Assembly (NCBI RefSeq): GCF_002250705.1
Contig: NZ_NMVP01000001.1
Span: 743,248-807,247, forward strand
Direction: 5' to 3'
DNA: 64,000 nucleotides
From: Enemella evansiae
GTDB lineage: Bacteria; Actinomycetota; Actinomycetes; Propionibacteriales; Propionibacteriaceae
Below the pieces are notes generated by a model, which ran no database searches, had not been told where the DNA came from, and saw only the letters and a list, made by a program, of their open reading frames with translations. The translations under genes were made by a program, and so were the position numbers. This document shows positions 39,732-48,391 of this stretch, piece after piece (positions within the stretch are counted from its first letter, which is position 1; every line of letters starts with the position of its first letter).

Positions 39732-41095
39732 GCGGTGCCCACCCGCGGGTGCAGGTCGGCGGCCGGTGGCTGCCAGCTGTCGGCATCGGCGTCCACCTGC
39801 TCACCGGAGCGGATGTCCTTCACCTGCGCGGATTGCGGGCCGTCGGCGCCGTCACCGGTCTGGCCGCCGAACCAGACGAAGGGGATGCCGCGGCGGTCGG
39901 CGTACTTGATCTGTTTGCCGAACCGGTCCGCCTTCGGCGCCACCTCGGTGGGGATGCCGCGGGCGCGCAGCTTCCCGGCGGTGGCGATCGCGGCGGCGCG
40001 GGTGTCCTCGGAGTCGACGGCGACCAGCACGCAGGTGGGTACGCTGCGGGTCGCGGTCAGTTCACCGCGGTTCAGCAGCGGGGCCAGGATTCTGGTGACG
40101 CCGAAGGAGAATCCGACGCCGGGATAGGTGACCTTGCCGTCGCTGGCCAGCGAGTCGTAACGCCCACCGGAGGCCACCGAGCCCATCTTCTCGTGGCCGA
40201 CCAGTTCGGTCTCGTAGACGGTGCCGGTGTAGTAGTCCAGGCCGCGGGCGATCTTCAGATCGGCGACCAGTCGGCCCGGTACCGCCGCACCGGCGACCCG
40301 GACCAACTCCGCCAACTCCCCCAGACCCTCATCCAGCAAGGGATTCTCGACGCCGAGGGCGCGCACCTGGTCGACGAAGGAAGTGTCTCCGGTGCAGATG
40401 CCGGCGATCGCCACACACTTCGCGGCCACCTCGTCGCTGAGGCCGAGTTCACCGGTGAGCAGGTCGGCGACGGCCGGCCCCCCGATCTTGTCGAACTTGT
40501 CGACCCGCTGCAGCGCACCGGCGGTGTCCTCGATGCCGAGTCCCTCGTAGAAACCCTGCAGCAGTTTGCGGTTGTTGACGTGCATCACCACCGGCGGCAG
40601 GCCGAGTTCGGTGTGCAGTCGCTCGAAGGCCTCGAGCGCGACGAGCGGGATCTCCACGTCGTGGTGCGCGGCCAGGTTCTCGGCCCCGACGATGTCGATG
40701 TCGGCCTGCAGGAACTCGCGGTAGCGGCCCTCCTGCGGCCGTTCACCGCGCCACACCTTCTGCATCTGGTAGCGGCGGAACGGAAAACTGAGGTGGCCGC
40801 CGTGTTCGAGGACATAGCGCGCGAACGGCACGGTGAGGTCGAAGTGCAGGCCGAGCTGGTCACCGGCCGGGCCGGGGGCGTCGTCGTCGGCGTGCAACCG
40901 GCGCACGGTGAAGATCTCCTTGGTGATCTCACCCTTGCGGGCCAGCACGTCCATCGGCTCGACGGCCCGGGTCTCGATCGAACCGAAACCGTGCAGTTCG
41001 AAGGTCTCCCGCAGCACGTCGAGCACCTGCTGCTCGACGATCCGCCCAGCGGGCAGGAACTCGGGATAGCCGGAGATCGGCTTGGGTCGGCTCAC
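39728..41095 (-). CDS. hisS: Histidyl-tRNA synthetase
   Basis: This 455-residue class II synthetase has RRYQMQKVWRGERPQEGRYREF (motif 2), the histidine-specific ARGLDYYTGTVYE, and GGRYDSL with GVGFSFGVTRIL (motif 3), followed by the anticodon-binding domain. It starts at GTG 41095, overlapping the stop of the MBL hydrolase gene, and ends in an ATGA overlap with the next membrane protein gene. The hydrolase-hisS pairing is common in actinobacteria. Confidence 0.97.
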   Translation of the reverse strand: MSRPKPISGYPEFLPAGRIVEQQVLDVLRETFELHGFGSIETRAVEPMDVLARKGEITKEIFTVRRLHADDDAPGPAGDQLGLHFDLTVPFARYVLEHGGHLSFPFRRYQMQKVWRGERPQEGRYREFLQADIDIVGAENLAAHHDVEIPLVALEAFERLHTELGLPPVVMHVNNRKLLQGFYEGLGIEDTAGALQRVDKFDKIGGPAVADLLTGELGLSDEVAAKCVAIAGICTGDTSFVDQVRALGVENPLLDEGLGELAELVRVAGAAVPGRLVADLKIARGLDYYTGTVYETELVGHEKMGSVASGGRYDSLASDGKVTYPGVGFSFGVTRILAPLLNRGELTATRSVPTCVLVAVDSEDTRAAAIATAGKLRARGIPTEVAPKADRFGKQIKYADRRGIPFVWFGGQTGDGADGPQSAQVKDIRSGEQVDADADSWQPPAADLHPRVGTA

Positions 41096-41817
41096 GCTGT
41101 CTCCTCGGGCGTTCCGGCGTCCGCGGCCAGCATCGCCGGCTGCAGATAGGGGTTGGTGGCCCGTTCGCGGGCCATGGTGGTCTGCGCGCCGTGCCCGGGC
41201 AGCACGGCGGCGGTGTCGCTGAGCGGCAGGACGCGGGTCCGCAGGGTGTCCAGCATCGTCGGATGGGATCCACCGGGCAGATCGGTCCGGCCGATGGAGC
41301 CGGCGAACAGCACATCACCGGAGAACACGATCCGGTCGACCTGCGGTCCGGCCTCGGCGTACGGGGTCGTCAGCAGCGTGGAGCCCGGGGTGTGCCCGGG
41401 CGCATGGGTGAGGGTGAGCGGCAGACCGGCGAGCTCCAGCACGGTGCCGTCGACCAGGTCGTGCACGCGCTGGGGCGCGGTCAGCGCGTCGGTACCCATC
41501 AGCTGACGCAGCATCTCGGCCGCACCGGGGATGCCGATCCGGTCGAAGCGCTGGGCGAGCATGTCGCGGTCGGCGGGATGGATGTATGCCGGGACATCCC
41601 ATGCGGCGCACAGTTCGGCCACCGAGGCGACGTGGTCGATGTGGCCGTGGGTGGCGATCACCGCGACCGGGCTCAGTCGCTGCGCGGCGACGACCTCCAG
41701 CGCGCGCTCGGCCGCACCCATGCCGGGGTCGATGACGATGCACTCTCCCCCCTCCTCGGCGGCCACGACATAGCAGTTCGTCTGGAACGGCCCGGCCGGG
41801 AAGGATGCGATCAACAC
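41092..41817 (-). CDS. MBL-fold metallo-hydrolase (glyoxalase II-like)
   Basis: This 241-residue protein has the metal motif THGHIDHVASV, a further His in LTHAPGHTPGSTLL and Asp in VFSGDVLFAGSIGRTDLPGG, and the late HPTMLDTL. These are glyoxalase II/YcbL features; the substrate is unknown. It starts at GTG 41817 with weak ribosome-site evidence (TTG 41814 is next). It is the first gene of the unit with hisS, with overlapping stop and start. Confidence 0.9.
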   Translation of the reverse strand: MLIASFPAGPFQTNCYVVAAEEGGECIVIDPGMGAAERALEVVAAQRLSPVAVIATHGHIDHVASVAELCAAWDVPAYIHPADRDMLAQRFDRIGIPGAAEMLRQLMGTDALTAPQRVHDLVDGTVLELAGLPLTLTHAPGHTPGSTLLTTPYAEAGPQVDRIVFSGDVLFAGSIGRTDLPGGSHPTMLDTLRTRVLPLSDTAAVLPGHGAQTTMARERATNPYLQPAMLAADAGTPEETA

Positions 41818-41919
41818 GAGGGGTGAGTCTAGTGGTCGGCCGGCACCGGGGCCGAGAGGAATGTGCCGCGGGGCGCGTACCCGTGTCGGGGTGGGGTGTG
41901 ATGAGGCAAACTATGGCGC

Positions 41920-43164
41920 ATGAGTGAAGCAGCAGGTCCCGCCTCCTTCGGCCGGGTCGATGATGACGGCACCGTCTATGTCCGCACCTCCGACGGGGAG
42001 CGGGCCGTGGGGCAGGTGCCCGACGTCTCCGGCGACGAGGCGCTGGCGTTCTATGTACGCCGGTTCCAGAGTCTCGAGGTGGAGGTCGACCTGCTGGCCT
42101 CCCGGGTGCGGGCGGGCACGATGTCGCCCGACGACGCCCGCAAGGCGGTCGCCACGCTGCACGAATCGATTCCGCAGGCCAATGCGGTCGGCGACCTCGC
42201 CGCCCTGGACGCCAAGCTGGAGGGGCTGACCGGGCTGATCGGTGAGCAGGCCGCCGCCCGCAAGGTCGAGAAGGCCCAGCAGAACGAGCAGACGAAGGCC
42301 ACCAAGGAGAAGATGGTCGCCGAGGCCGAGAAGCTCGCCGCCGGCAACGACTGGCGCGGCGGGGTGAACCGGTTCCGCGCGCTGCTCGATGAGTGGAAGG
42401 CGCTCCCCCGCATCGACCGGCGGACCGATGACGAGCTGTGGCACCGCTTCTCCAGTGCCCGCACCCAGTACACCCGGCGCCGTAAGCAGCAGTTCGCCCA
42501 GCAGGCCAGCAAGCGCGAGGAGGCGCGGGCGGTCAAGGAACAGATCATCGCCGAGGCCGAGCCGCTGGCCTCTTCCACCGAGTGGGGCCCGACCGCGGGC
42601 GCGTTCCGGGAGCTGATGCAGCGCTGGAAGGCCGCCGGTTCCGCACCCCGGGATGTCGATGAGCAGCTGTGGCAGCGGTTCCGCGGCATCCAGGACCAGT
42701 TCTTCGCCGCCCGCAGTGCCGCGATGAGCGAGCAGGACGCCGAGTTCCGCGGCAACCAGGAGGCGAAGGAGGCGCTGCTGGTGGAGGCGGAACAGACCGT
42801 CGTCCCGGTCAAGGACCTGGCCGCGTCGAAGGCGGCGTACCGGGATTTCCTGGAGAAGTACGCCGAGATCGGCAAGGTCCCGCGCGATGCCATCCGCCCT
42901 CTCGACAACCGGGTCCGAGCGCTCGAGTCGGCGATCCGCGAAGCCGAGGACGAGCAGTGGCGGCGGACCAACCCCGAGGCCCGCCAGCGCGCCAGCGACA
43001 CCGCGATCAAGCTGCAGGCCCAGATCGACCAGCTCGAGGACAAGGCCGCCAAGGCCGAGACCCGCGGCGACGCCCGCAAGGCCAAGGAACACCGCGACGC
43101 CGCCGAGACCTACCGCACCTGGCTCGAACAGGCCGAGAAGGCGGTCGAAGACTTCAGCGGCTGA
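41920..43164 (+). CDS. DUF349 coiled-coil protein
   Basis: This 414-residue, highly charged, helical protein has three or more DUF349 units, each a helix ending in a W(K/R)xL-type turn (DWRGGVNRFRALLDEWKAL, EWGPTAGAFRELMQRWKAAG), and a Lys/Ala/Glu-rich C-terminal coiled coil. DUF349 proteins are common near rel and hisS in actinobacteria; the role is unknown. It has no membrane segment. A weak GCACC/GGTGC hairpin (43180-43196) follows, then the palindrome array. Confidence 0.88.
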   Translation: MSEAAGPASFGRVDDDGTVYVRTSDGERAVGQVPDVSGDEALAFYVRRFQSLEVEVDLLASRVRAGTMSPDDARKAVATLHESIPQANAVGDLAALDAKLEGLTGLIGEQAAARKVEKAQQNEQTKATKEKMVAEAEKLAAGNDWRGGVNRFRALLDEWKALPRIDRRTDDELWHRFSSARTQYTRRRKQQFAQQASKREEARAVKEQIIAEAEPLASSTEWGPTAGAFRELMQRWKAAGSAPRDVDEQLWQRFRGIQDQFFAARSAAMSEQDAEFRGNQEAKEALLVEAEQTVVPVKDLAASKAAYRDFLEKYAEIGKVPRDAIRPLDNRVRALESAIREAEDEQWRRTNPEARQRASDTAIKLQAQIDQLEDKAAKAETRGDARKAKEHRDAAETYRTWLEQAEKAVEDFSG

Positions 43165-43179
43165 CCGTCCCCGCACGCC

Positions 43180-43196
43180 GCACCCCGGCGCGGTGC
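43180..43196. terminator. Weak hairpin after the DUF349 gene
   Basis: GCACC (43180-43184) pairs with GGTGC (43192-43196) around 7 bases, followed by CTTT. Five paired bases and three T residues make only a weak intrinsic-terminator candidate. Confidence 0.3.
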
Positions 43197-43244
43197 CTTT
43201 GCTCCGGCACATCCTGTCCAGACCCACCCTCAAACCGGTGCGGG

Positions 43245-43412
43245 TTTGATGCCCAGGAGGTATCAAACATTTCTCTGATGCCACGAAAGCATCAAAGATT
43301 TTCTTGATGCCATGGAGGCATCACGGCGCCGCTTGATGCCGACAGCGGATCAAACATTTCCTTGATGCCCGAGTGGGATCAGGCGAATCTTTGATACCTC
43401 TTGGGCATCAAA
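43245..43412 (+). repeat. Six palindromes at an exact 29-bp period
   Basis: A 19-bp palindrome TGATGCC-N5-GGCATCA recurs with cores at 43247-43265, 43276-43294, 43305-43323, 43334-43352, 43363-43381 and 43392-43410: five successive offsets of exactly 29 bases. The left arm is TGATGCC in five copies and TGATACC in the sixth. The right arm varies but always ends ATCA. The copy at 43305 is perfect. First and last copies extend to TTTGATRCC...ATCAAA. The 10-base spacers partly share AACATTTCCT. It looks like multiple operators for one regulator, or iterons. Confidence 0.95.
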
Positions 43413-43424
43413 GGTGCATTGGTT

Positions 43425-43465
43425 TTATCCACAGGCCAGGAGGGGCAGCGGGAGCCTGTGGACAA
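43425..43465. promoter_or_regulatory. Two perfect inverted DnaA boxes
   Basis: TTATCCACA at 43425-43433 is the E. coli-type consensus. TGTGGACAA at 43457-43465 is the reverse complement of TTGTCCACA, the actinobacterial consensus. The boxes face each other, 23 bases apart, and their flanks form CCACAGGC/GCCTGTGG, an 8-bp stem. They sit between the palindrome array and the HTH gene start, 47 bases before its ATG. No dnaA, dnaN or parB gene is in the window. Confidence 0.85.
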
Positions 43466-43511
43466 CCGGGAGCGGCGTGCTCGATTCGCGGGAAAAGAAC
43501 CATGGTGGGGC

Positions 43512-44246
43512 ATGACCGACAGCGATGCCGCGGACACCGCGGCCGACGAACCGATCGGGGGCGTGTCGGCCGAGGAGGGTGCAGTGGGCGGTGAGCCGGC
43601 CGCGCAAACAGCTCCACGGCCGTTGCGGGCCGAGCGCTATCACGCCGTGGTCGCTCCTTTCGACCTCGGCGGGCACCTGCGCCGGTTGCGACGAACGTTC
43701 GATCTGAGTCAGCGCGACCTGGCGGCCCATCTCAACGTCCCCCAGTCGGTGGTCGCCAGATGGGAGACCGGTGAGCGCAGCATGTCGATCGAGCAATGGG
43801 ACGCCGTGTGCGAGCTGGCGGGCTGGCGGATCGTCATCGAGGATGCCAACGGTGCGACCGTGCGGCCGATGGCCGGAGCCGACCTGGCACGAGACGCCGC
43901 CCGGCGGTTGTTCCCCGCGCATCTCGACGTCGATGTCCATGACCCGGACGCGATGCCGTGGCGGCCCGATCTCACACAGCCGGTGGCGGGGGCCGCGCGG
44001 CGCGAGCGCCGGGATGCGAATCGCGCAGCGGACGGGGTCGTGTTGCCGCATCCGAGCGCGGAGGAACTGGAGATGCGCGTATGGCTTCGGCAGGCCGCAG
44101 CCAAGGAGCGACGGTCCCGTCGATCCGCGGAGCTGCTGAAGTTGATCCGCACCGAGCCTTCGGAACCGTGTCTCTGCGCGGTCGAGTGCGAGGAGGCCCG
44201 GGTGTGTGCACCGGAATGTCCGTGCCAGTGTGTGCCGGCGGCCTGA
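43512..44246 (+). CDS. XRE-family HTH regulator with cysteine-rich tail
   Basis: The protein has 244 residues. An acidic, disordered start (1-35) is followed by an HTH domain at about 51-106 (GGHLRRLRRTFDLSQRDLAA, then VPQSVVARWETGERS). A middle region of unknown fold follows with LEMRVWLRQAAAKERRSRRS. The tail contains seven cysteines: C220, C222, C226, C232, C236, C238 and C240, suggesting metal or redox sensing (inference). ATG 43512 is used; an in-frame ATG at 43401 falls inside the palindrome array and is unlikely. The ribosome site is weak. It is the obvious candidate to bind the upstream array. Confidence 0.82.
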   Translation: MTDSDAADTAADEPIGGVSAEEGAVGGEPAAQTAPRPLRAERYHAVVAPFDLGGHLRRLRRTFDLSQRDLAAHLNVPQSVVARWETGERSMSIEQWDAVCELAGWRIVIEDANGATVRPMAGADLARDAARRLFPAHLDVDVHDPDAMPWRPDLTQPVAGAARRERRDANRAADGVVLPHPSAEELEMRVWLRQAAAKERRSRRSAELLKLIRTEPSEPCLCAVECEEARVCAPECPCQCVPAA

Positions 44247-44268
44247 CCGCCCAACCGGCGGAATCGCC

Positions 44269-46608
44269 CTACTGCTTGACCCGGAACACGTCGAAGACGC
44301 CGGGCACCCGGCGGACCGCCTGGACCAGCGCGTCGAGATGGGTCGGGTCGGGCGTCTCGAAGGTGAGCCGCGCCTTGAAGACCCGGCTGCGGGTGGTGTT
44401 CACGGTCGCGGAGATGATGTTGACATGGTGGTCCGACACCGTGCGGGTCACCTCGGAGAGCATCCCCTGCCGGTCCAGACCCTCGACCTGGATCGCGACC
44501 AGGAACGAGCTCTCCGCCGTCGGTGCCCAGGACACATCGACCAGCCGCTCGGGGCTGGCCAGCAGCGCCGCGGCATTCGTGCAGTCCCGGCGGTGCACCG
44601 ACACCCCGTTGCCGCGGGTGATGAAGCCCAGGATGTCGTCGCCCGGCACCGGCGTACAGCACTTGGCCAGCTTGACCCACATGTCGGTGTCACCGGCGAC
44701 CGCGACACCGGGCCCGCTGACGGTCGAGACGGTACGCCGCCGCCGGCCGGCCAGCGGCTGGTCCTCCGCCGCCTCGTCGGCCGCGGACTCCTGGCCGCCC
44801 TCGATCGAGATCAGCCGGTGCACCACCGCCTGGGCGGACACATGCCCCTCACCGATCGCGGCATAGAGCCCGGACACGTCGGCGAGCTTGAAATGGTCGG
44901 CCACCGCGGTGAGGTGCTCGACGGTGAGGAAGCGCTGCATCGGCAACCCCGCCTTGCGCAGCTGCTTGGCGAGCGCCTCGCGGCCCTGTTCGATCGACTC
45001 CTCCCGGCGCTCCCGGGTGAAGTAGTGCTTGATCTTGTTGCGCGCCTTCTGGCTCTTCACGAACGACAGCCAGTCGCGGCTCGGGCCCGCACCCTCGGCC
45101 TTGGAGGTCATCACATCGACCACGTCGCCGTTGTTCAGCTCCGATTCCAGCGGCACCAGGCGGCCGTTGACCCGAGCGCCGATACAGCGCTGCCCCACCT
45201 CGGTGTGGATGGCGTAGGCGAAGTCGACCGGCGTCGCACCGGTCGGCAGGGTGATCACATCCCCCTTGGGGGTGTAGACGTAGACCTCACCGGAGTTGAT
45301 CTCGTAACGCAGCGACTCGAGGAACTCCTCGGGATCGGTGGTCTCCTTCTGCCAGTCGTTGAGCGAGCGGACCCAGTTCAGGTCGGTGTCGTCACCGGCC
45401 CCACCGGCGCGGGCGGTCTCCTTGTACTTCCAGTGCGCGGCGACACCGTATTCGGCGCGGCGGTGCATCTCGTTGGTGCGGATCTGCAACTCCACCGGCT
45501 TGCCGTCCGGGCCCAGCACCGTGGTGTGCAGCGACTGGTACATGTTGAACTTCGGGATCGCGATGTAGTCCTTGAACCGCCCGGGCAGCGGATTCCAGCG
45601 CACATGCATCACGCCGAGGGCGGCATAGCAGTCCTTGTCGGTGTCGACCAGGATCCGCAGCCCGACCAGGTCGTAGATGTCGGAGAAGTCGCGGCCGCGG
45701 ACCACCATCTTCTGATAGATCGAGTAGTAGTGCTTCGGTCGGCCGGTGACCGTGGCGCGGATCCGGGCCGCCTTCAGGTCGGCGTTCACCTGCTCGGTCA
45801 CCTTGCGCAGGAAGGCCTCACGCTGCGGTGCCCGCTCGGCGACCAGCTGGACGATCTCGTCATAGATCTTGGGCTGCAGGATCGAGAACGACAGGTCCTC
45901 AAGCTCCCACTTCACCGCGTTCATGCCGAGCCGGTGCGCCAGCGGGGCGAAGATGTCGAGGGTGTCGCGGGCGATCCGGGTCTGCTTGTCCGGGCGCAGG
46001 AAGTGCAGCGTACGCATGTTGTGCAGCCGGTCGGCGAGCTTGATCACCACGACCCGGATGTCCTTGGCCATCGCGATCACCATCTTGCGGATGGTCTCGG
46101 CCTGCGCGGAGTCACCGTAGGCGATCTTGTCGAGCTTGGTGACCCCGTCCACCATCACCGCGACCTCGGTGCCGAAGTCGGCGGTGAGCTGCTCGATGGT
46201 GTAGGAGGTGTCCTCGACGGTGTCGTGCAGCAGCGCCGCGCAGAGCGTCGCCTCGGTCATCCCCAGCTCGGCCAGGATGGTGGCCACCGCCAGCGGATGG
46301 GTGATGTAGGGATCGCCACTCTTGCGCAGCTGGCCGCGGTGATAGTGCTCGGCCGTCCGGTACGCCCGTTCGACGACCGCGGTGTCGGCCTTGGGGTGGT
46401 TGGCCCGGATCACCTTGAACAGCGGATCCAGCACCGCGCTCTGCGGCTGCCTGGCGCCGAGGCGGGCGAGCCGGTGCCGCATCGACATCCGCGGCTGCTC
46501 CGGCCCGCTGCCGAGCCGGTTCGGCGGCGGTGCGGGAGTGGCTCCGGCCGATTCGGAGGCAGGCGCGGGCGCGGGCGTTGCCGGGCTGAGCCTCGGTGCC
46601 TCGCTCAT
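44269..46608 (-). CDS. rel: Bifunctional (p)ppGpp synthetase/hydrolase Rel
   Basis: This 779-residue RSH protein has an N-terminal hydrolase HD domain ([29 protein letters not shown]), the synthetase domain ([38 protein letters not shown]), then a TGS domain ([20 protein letters not shown]), a zinc-finger-like segment ([17 protein letters not shown]) and a C-terminal ACT domain. It balances the stringent-response alarmone. It follows the K+ channel gene by 63 bases; in most relatives apt and rel are adjacent. Confidence 0.97.
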   Translation of the reverse strand: MSEAPRLSPATPAPAPASESAGATPAPPPNRLGSGPEQPRMSMRHRLARLGARQPQSAVLDPLFKVIRANHPKADTAVVERAYRTAEHYHRGQLRKSGDPYITHPLAVATILAELGMTEATLCAALLHDTVEDTSYTIEQLTADFGTEVAVMVDGVTKLDKIAYGDSAQAETIRKMVIAMAKDIRVVVIKLADRLHNMRTLHFLRPDKQTRIARDTLDIFAPLAHRLGMNAVKWELEDLSFSILQPKIYDEIVQLVAERAPQREAFLRKVTEQVNADLKAARIRATVTGRPKHYYSIYQKMVVRGRDFSDIYDLVGLRILVDTDKDCYAALGVMHVRWNPLPGRFKDYIAIPKFNMYQSLHTTVLGPDGKPVELQIRTNEMHRRAEYGVAAHWKYKETARAGGAGDDTDLNWVRSLNDWQKETTDPEEFLESLRYEINSGEVYVYTPKGDVITLPTGATPVDFAYAIHTEVGQRCIGARVNGRLVPLESELNNGDVVDVMTSKAEGAGPSRDWLSFVKSQKARNKIKHYFTRERREESIEQGREALAKQLRKAGLPMQRFLTVEHLTAVADHFKLADVSGLYAAIGEGHVSAQAVVHRLISIEGGQESAADEAAEDQPLAGRRRRTVSTVSGPGVAVAGDTDMWVKLAKCCTPVPGDDILGFITRGNGVSVHRRDCTNAAALLASPERLVDVSWAPTAESSFLVAIQVEGLDRQGMLSEVTRTVSDHHVNIISATVNTTRSRVFKARLTFETPDPTHLDALVQAVRRVPGVFDVFRVKQ

Positions 46609-46671
46609 CTATGCCTCCTCAATGACTGACCACCCAGTTTAGTCGGGATCGGTCGTCACCGGCCCGGTGCC

Positions 46672-47805
46672 TCAGTCATCGTCGAGGGCACCGCCCCGGT
46701 CGTAACGCTCCCGACGCTGCGGCCGCTCCCGTTCCCGGGGCGGATTGGTCTTCGCATCCGCACCGCAGCGGCGTACCACCACCAGCTCGTCACCGGCCTG
46801 CAACTGCTCCACTGTGCTGTCGTAGAAGCGGCGCATGCTCTTGTTCCGGACCACCGCGATCACCCGCTCGTGGGTGATGTCCCCCGGCTTCAGCCCGACC
46901 TCGTCGGAGTCGACCTGCCGCTCGGCGACCTCCAGGCCCTCACCGCTGCTCAGCAGATCGTCGATCGCGGTGCCGATGTTCGGGCTGACCGCGGACAGGC
47001 CGAGCAGCCGGCCGACCGCATCGGAGGAGGTGACCACCGAGTCGGCGCCGGACTGGCGCAGCAGGGACACGTTCTCGTGCTCGCGGACCGCGACCACCAC
47101 ATGGGCGCTCGGATTGAGCTGGCGCACCGTCAGCGTCACCAGGATCGCGGAGTCGTCGCGGTCGAGGGTGATGATGATCTCGCGGGCCTTGGTGATCTCC
47201 GCCCGACGCAGGATCTCGCGGCGGGTGGCGTCGCCCTCGATCGCGGCCACCCCGTCCAGGTTGGCGTCGGCGATCGCCGAGGACCGGTCGTCGATGACGA
47301 CCAGCTTGGACAGGTCCCGCTCGTAACGCGCCAGGGTCGTGACCGCACTGCGGCCCTTGGTGCCGTAGCCGATGATCACGATGTGGTTGCGCATCCGTTT
47401 CCTCCAGTGGTTGTCGATCATCGCGCGCCGGCCCTCGGTGGCGAGCACCTCGAGGGTGGTACCGACCAGCAGCACCAGGAAGATGATGCGCAGCGGGGTG
47501 ATCACCAGAGCGTTGATCAGTCGCGCATGCGGTGCTACGGGGGTGATGTCGCCGTAACCGGTGGTGGTCACGGTGACCGTCGCGTAGTAGAGCGCGTCGA
47601 GCAGGCTGATGCCGTCCTCGTTCACGTTGTCGGCGTACGCGTTGCGGTCGACGTAGACGATCAGGGTGATCAGCACCAGCAGGCCGACGCCGATCAGTGA
47701 GCGGACCAGCAGTTCGCGGCTGGCCGAGGTGCCCCGATTCGGCATCGAGACGAAGATGGCCCGGCGTTCCCGGCGGCCCGCGGGATCGGGGATCAGGCTG
47801 GTCAC
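46672..47805 (-). CDS. Potassium channel with RCK (TrkA-N) domain
   Basis: The protein has 377 residues. TM1 spans about 33-52, the pore selectivity filter is TTGYGD (81-86), TM2 about 95-118, then RCK/TrkA-N HIVIIGYGTKGRSAVTTLAR and TrkA-C. It is a calcium- or nucleotide-gated two-TM K+ channel. The C-terminal about 30 residues are Arg/Glu/Pro-rich. GTG 47805 follows the apt stop by 10 bases, so it is probably cotranscribed with the secDF-apt string. It interrupts the usual apt-rel adjacency. Confidence 0.93.
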   Translation of the reverse strand: MTSLIPDPAGRRERRAIFVSMPNRGTSASRELLVRSLIGVGLLVLITLIVYVDRNAYADNVNEDGISLLDALYYATVTVTTTGYGDITPVAPHARLINALVITPLRIIFLVLLVGTTLEVLATEGRRAMIDNHWRKRMRNHIVIIGYGTKGRSAVTTLARYERDLSKLVVIDDRSSAIADANLDGVAAIEGDATRREILRRAEITKAREIIITLDRDDSAILVTLTVRQLNPSAHVVVAVREHENVSLLRQSGADSVVTSSDAVGRLLGLSAVSPNIGTAIDDLLSSGEGLEVAERQVDSDEVGLKPGDITHERVIAVVRNKSMRRFYDSTVEQLQAGDELVVVRRCGADAKTNPPRERERPQRRERYDRGGALDDD

Positions 47806-47815
47806 GGCAGGAACC

Positions 47816-48391
47816 TCACACGGCGTCCACGGGCGGGTTCGCGATGACCGCGGAGACGGCGTCGATACCGGCCTCGGCGAGCCGCTGCCGGCCCTCGAGG
47901 AAGGACAGCTCCAGCAGCACCGAGACGTGCACGAGCTCGGCGCCGAGCCGGTTCACCAGGGCCGCGGTGGCCGCGATCGTGCCGCCGGTGGCGAGCACAT
48001 CGTCGATCACCAGCACCCGCGCGCCGGGCAGGATCGCGTCGGCGTGCACGGCGAGGGTCTCCGAGCCGTATTCCAGCGCGAAGGTCTCCTGGACCGTCGG
48101 CCCGGGCAGCTTGCCGGGCTTGCGGACCGGTACGAAACCGGCACCGAGCGCGAGCGCCACCGGGGCGCCGAAGATGAAGCCGCGAGCCTCCATTCCCACA
48201 ACGATATCGATACCGTCCGGGGAGATCGCGACCAGTTCATCCACCGAGGCGGCGAAGGCCGTCGCATCGGCGAGCAGCGGCGTGATGTCCTTGAACACCA
48301 CTCCCGGTTTCGGGAAGTCGGGTACGTCGCGGATCCGCTCGGCGATCAGCTGCCGCTGGGTTCGCGTCTCGGCACCGGCCACGGGGTTCAC
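47816..48391 (-). CDS. apt: Adenine phosphoribosyltransferase
   Basis: This 191-residue type I PRTase has [39 protein letters not shown], and the PRPP loop [17 protein letters not shown]. It salvages adenine to AMP. It starts at GTG 48391, overlapping the secF stop as GTGA. It sits in the conserved secD-secF-apt order. Confidence 0.97.
   Translation of the reverse strand: MNPVAGAETRTQRQLIAERIRDVPDFPKPGVVFKDITPLLADATAFAASVDELVAISPDGIDIVVGMEARGFIFGAPVALALGAGFVPVRKPGKLPGPTVQETFALEYGSETLAVHADAILPGARVLVIDDVLATGGTIAATAALVNRLGAELVHVSVLLELSFLEGRQRLAEAGIDAVSAVIANPPVDAV

Noticed and set aside
43245..43412. Regular repeats as a CRISPR array
   Set aside because: The repeat is a 19-bp palindrome with 10-bp spacers that are partly similar to each other, and there is no cas gene.
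43401..43511. Longer reading of the HTH gene from ATG 43401
   Set aside because: It starts inside the palindrome array and crosses both DnaA boxes, with unlike residue composition and no ribosome site.
43245..43512. Chromosomal oriC
   Set aside because: Only two DnaA boxes and no dnaA, dnaN, gyrB or parB neighbours; the flanking genes are not those of an actinobacterial origin.
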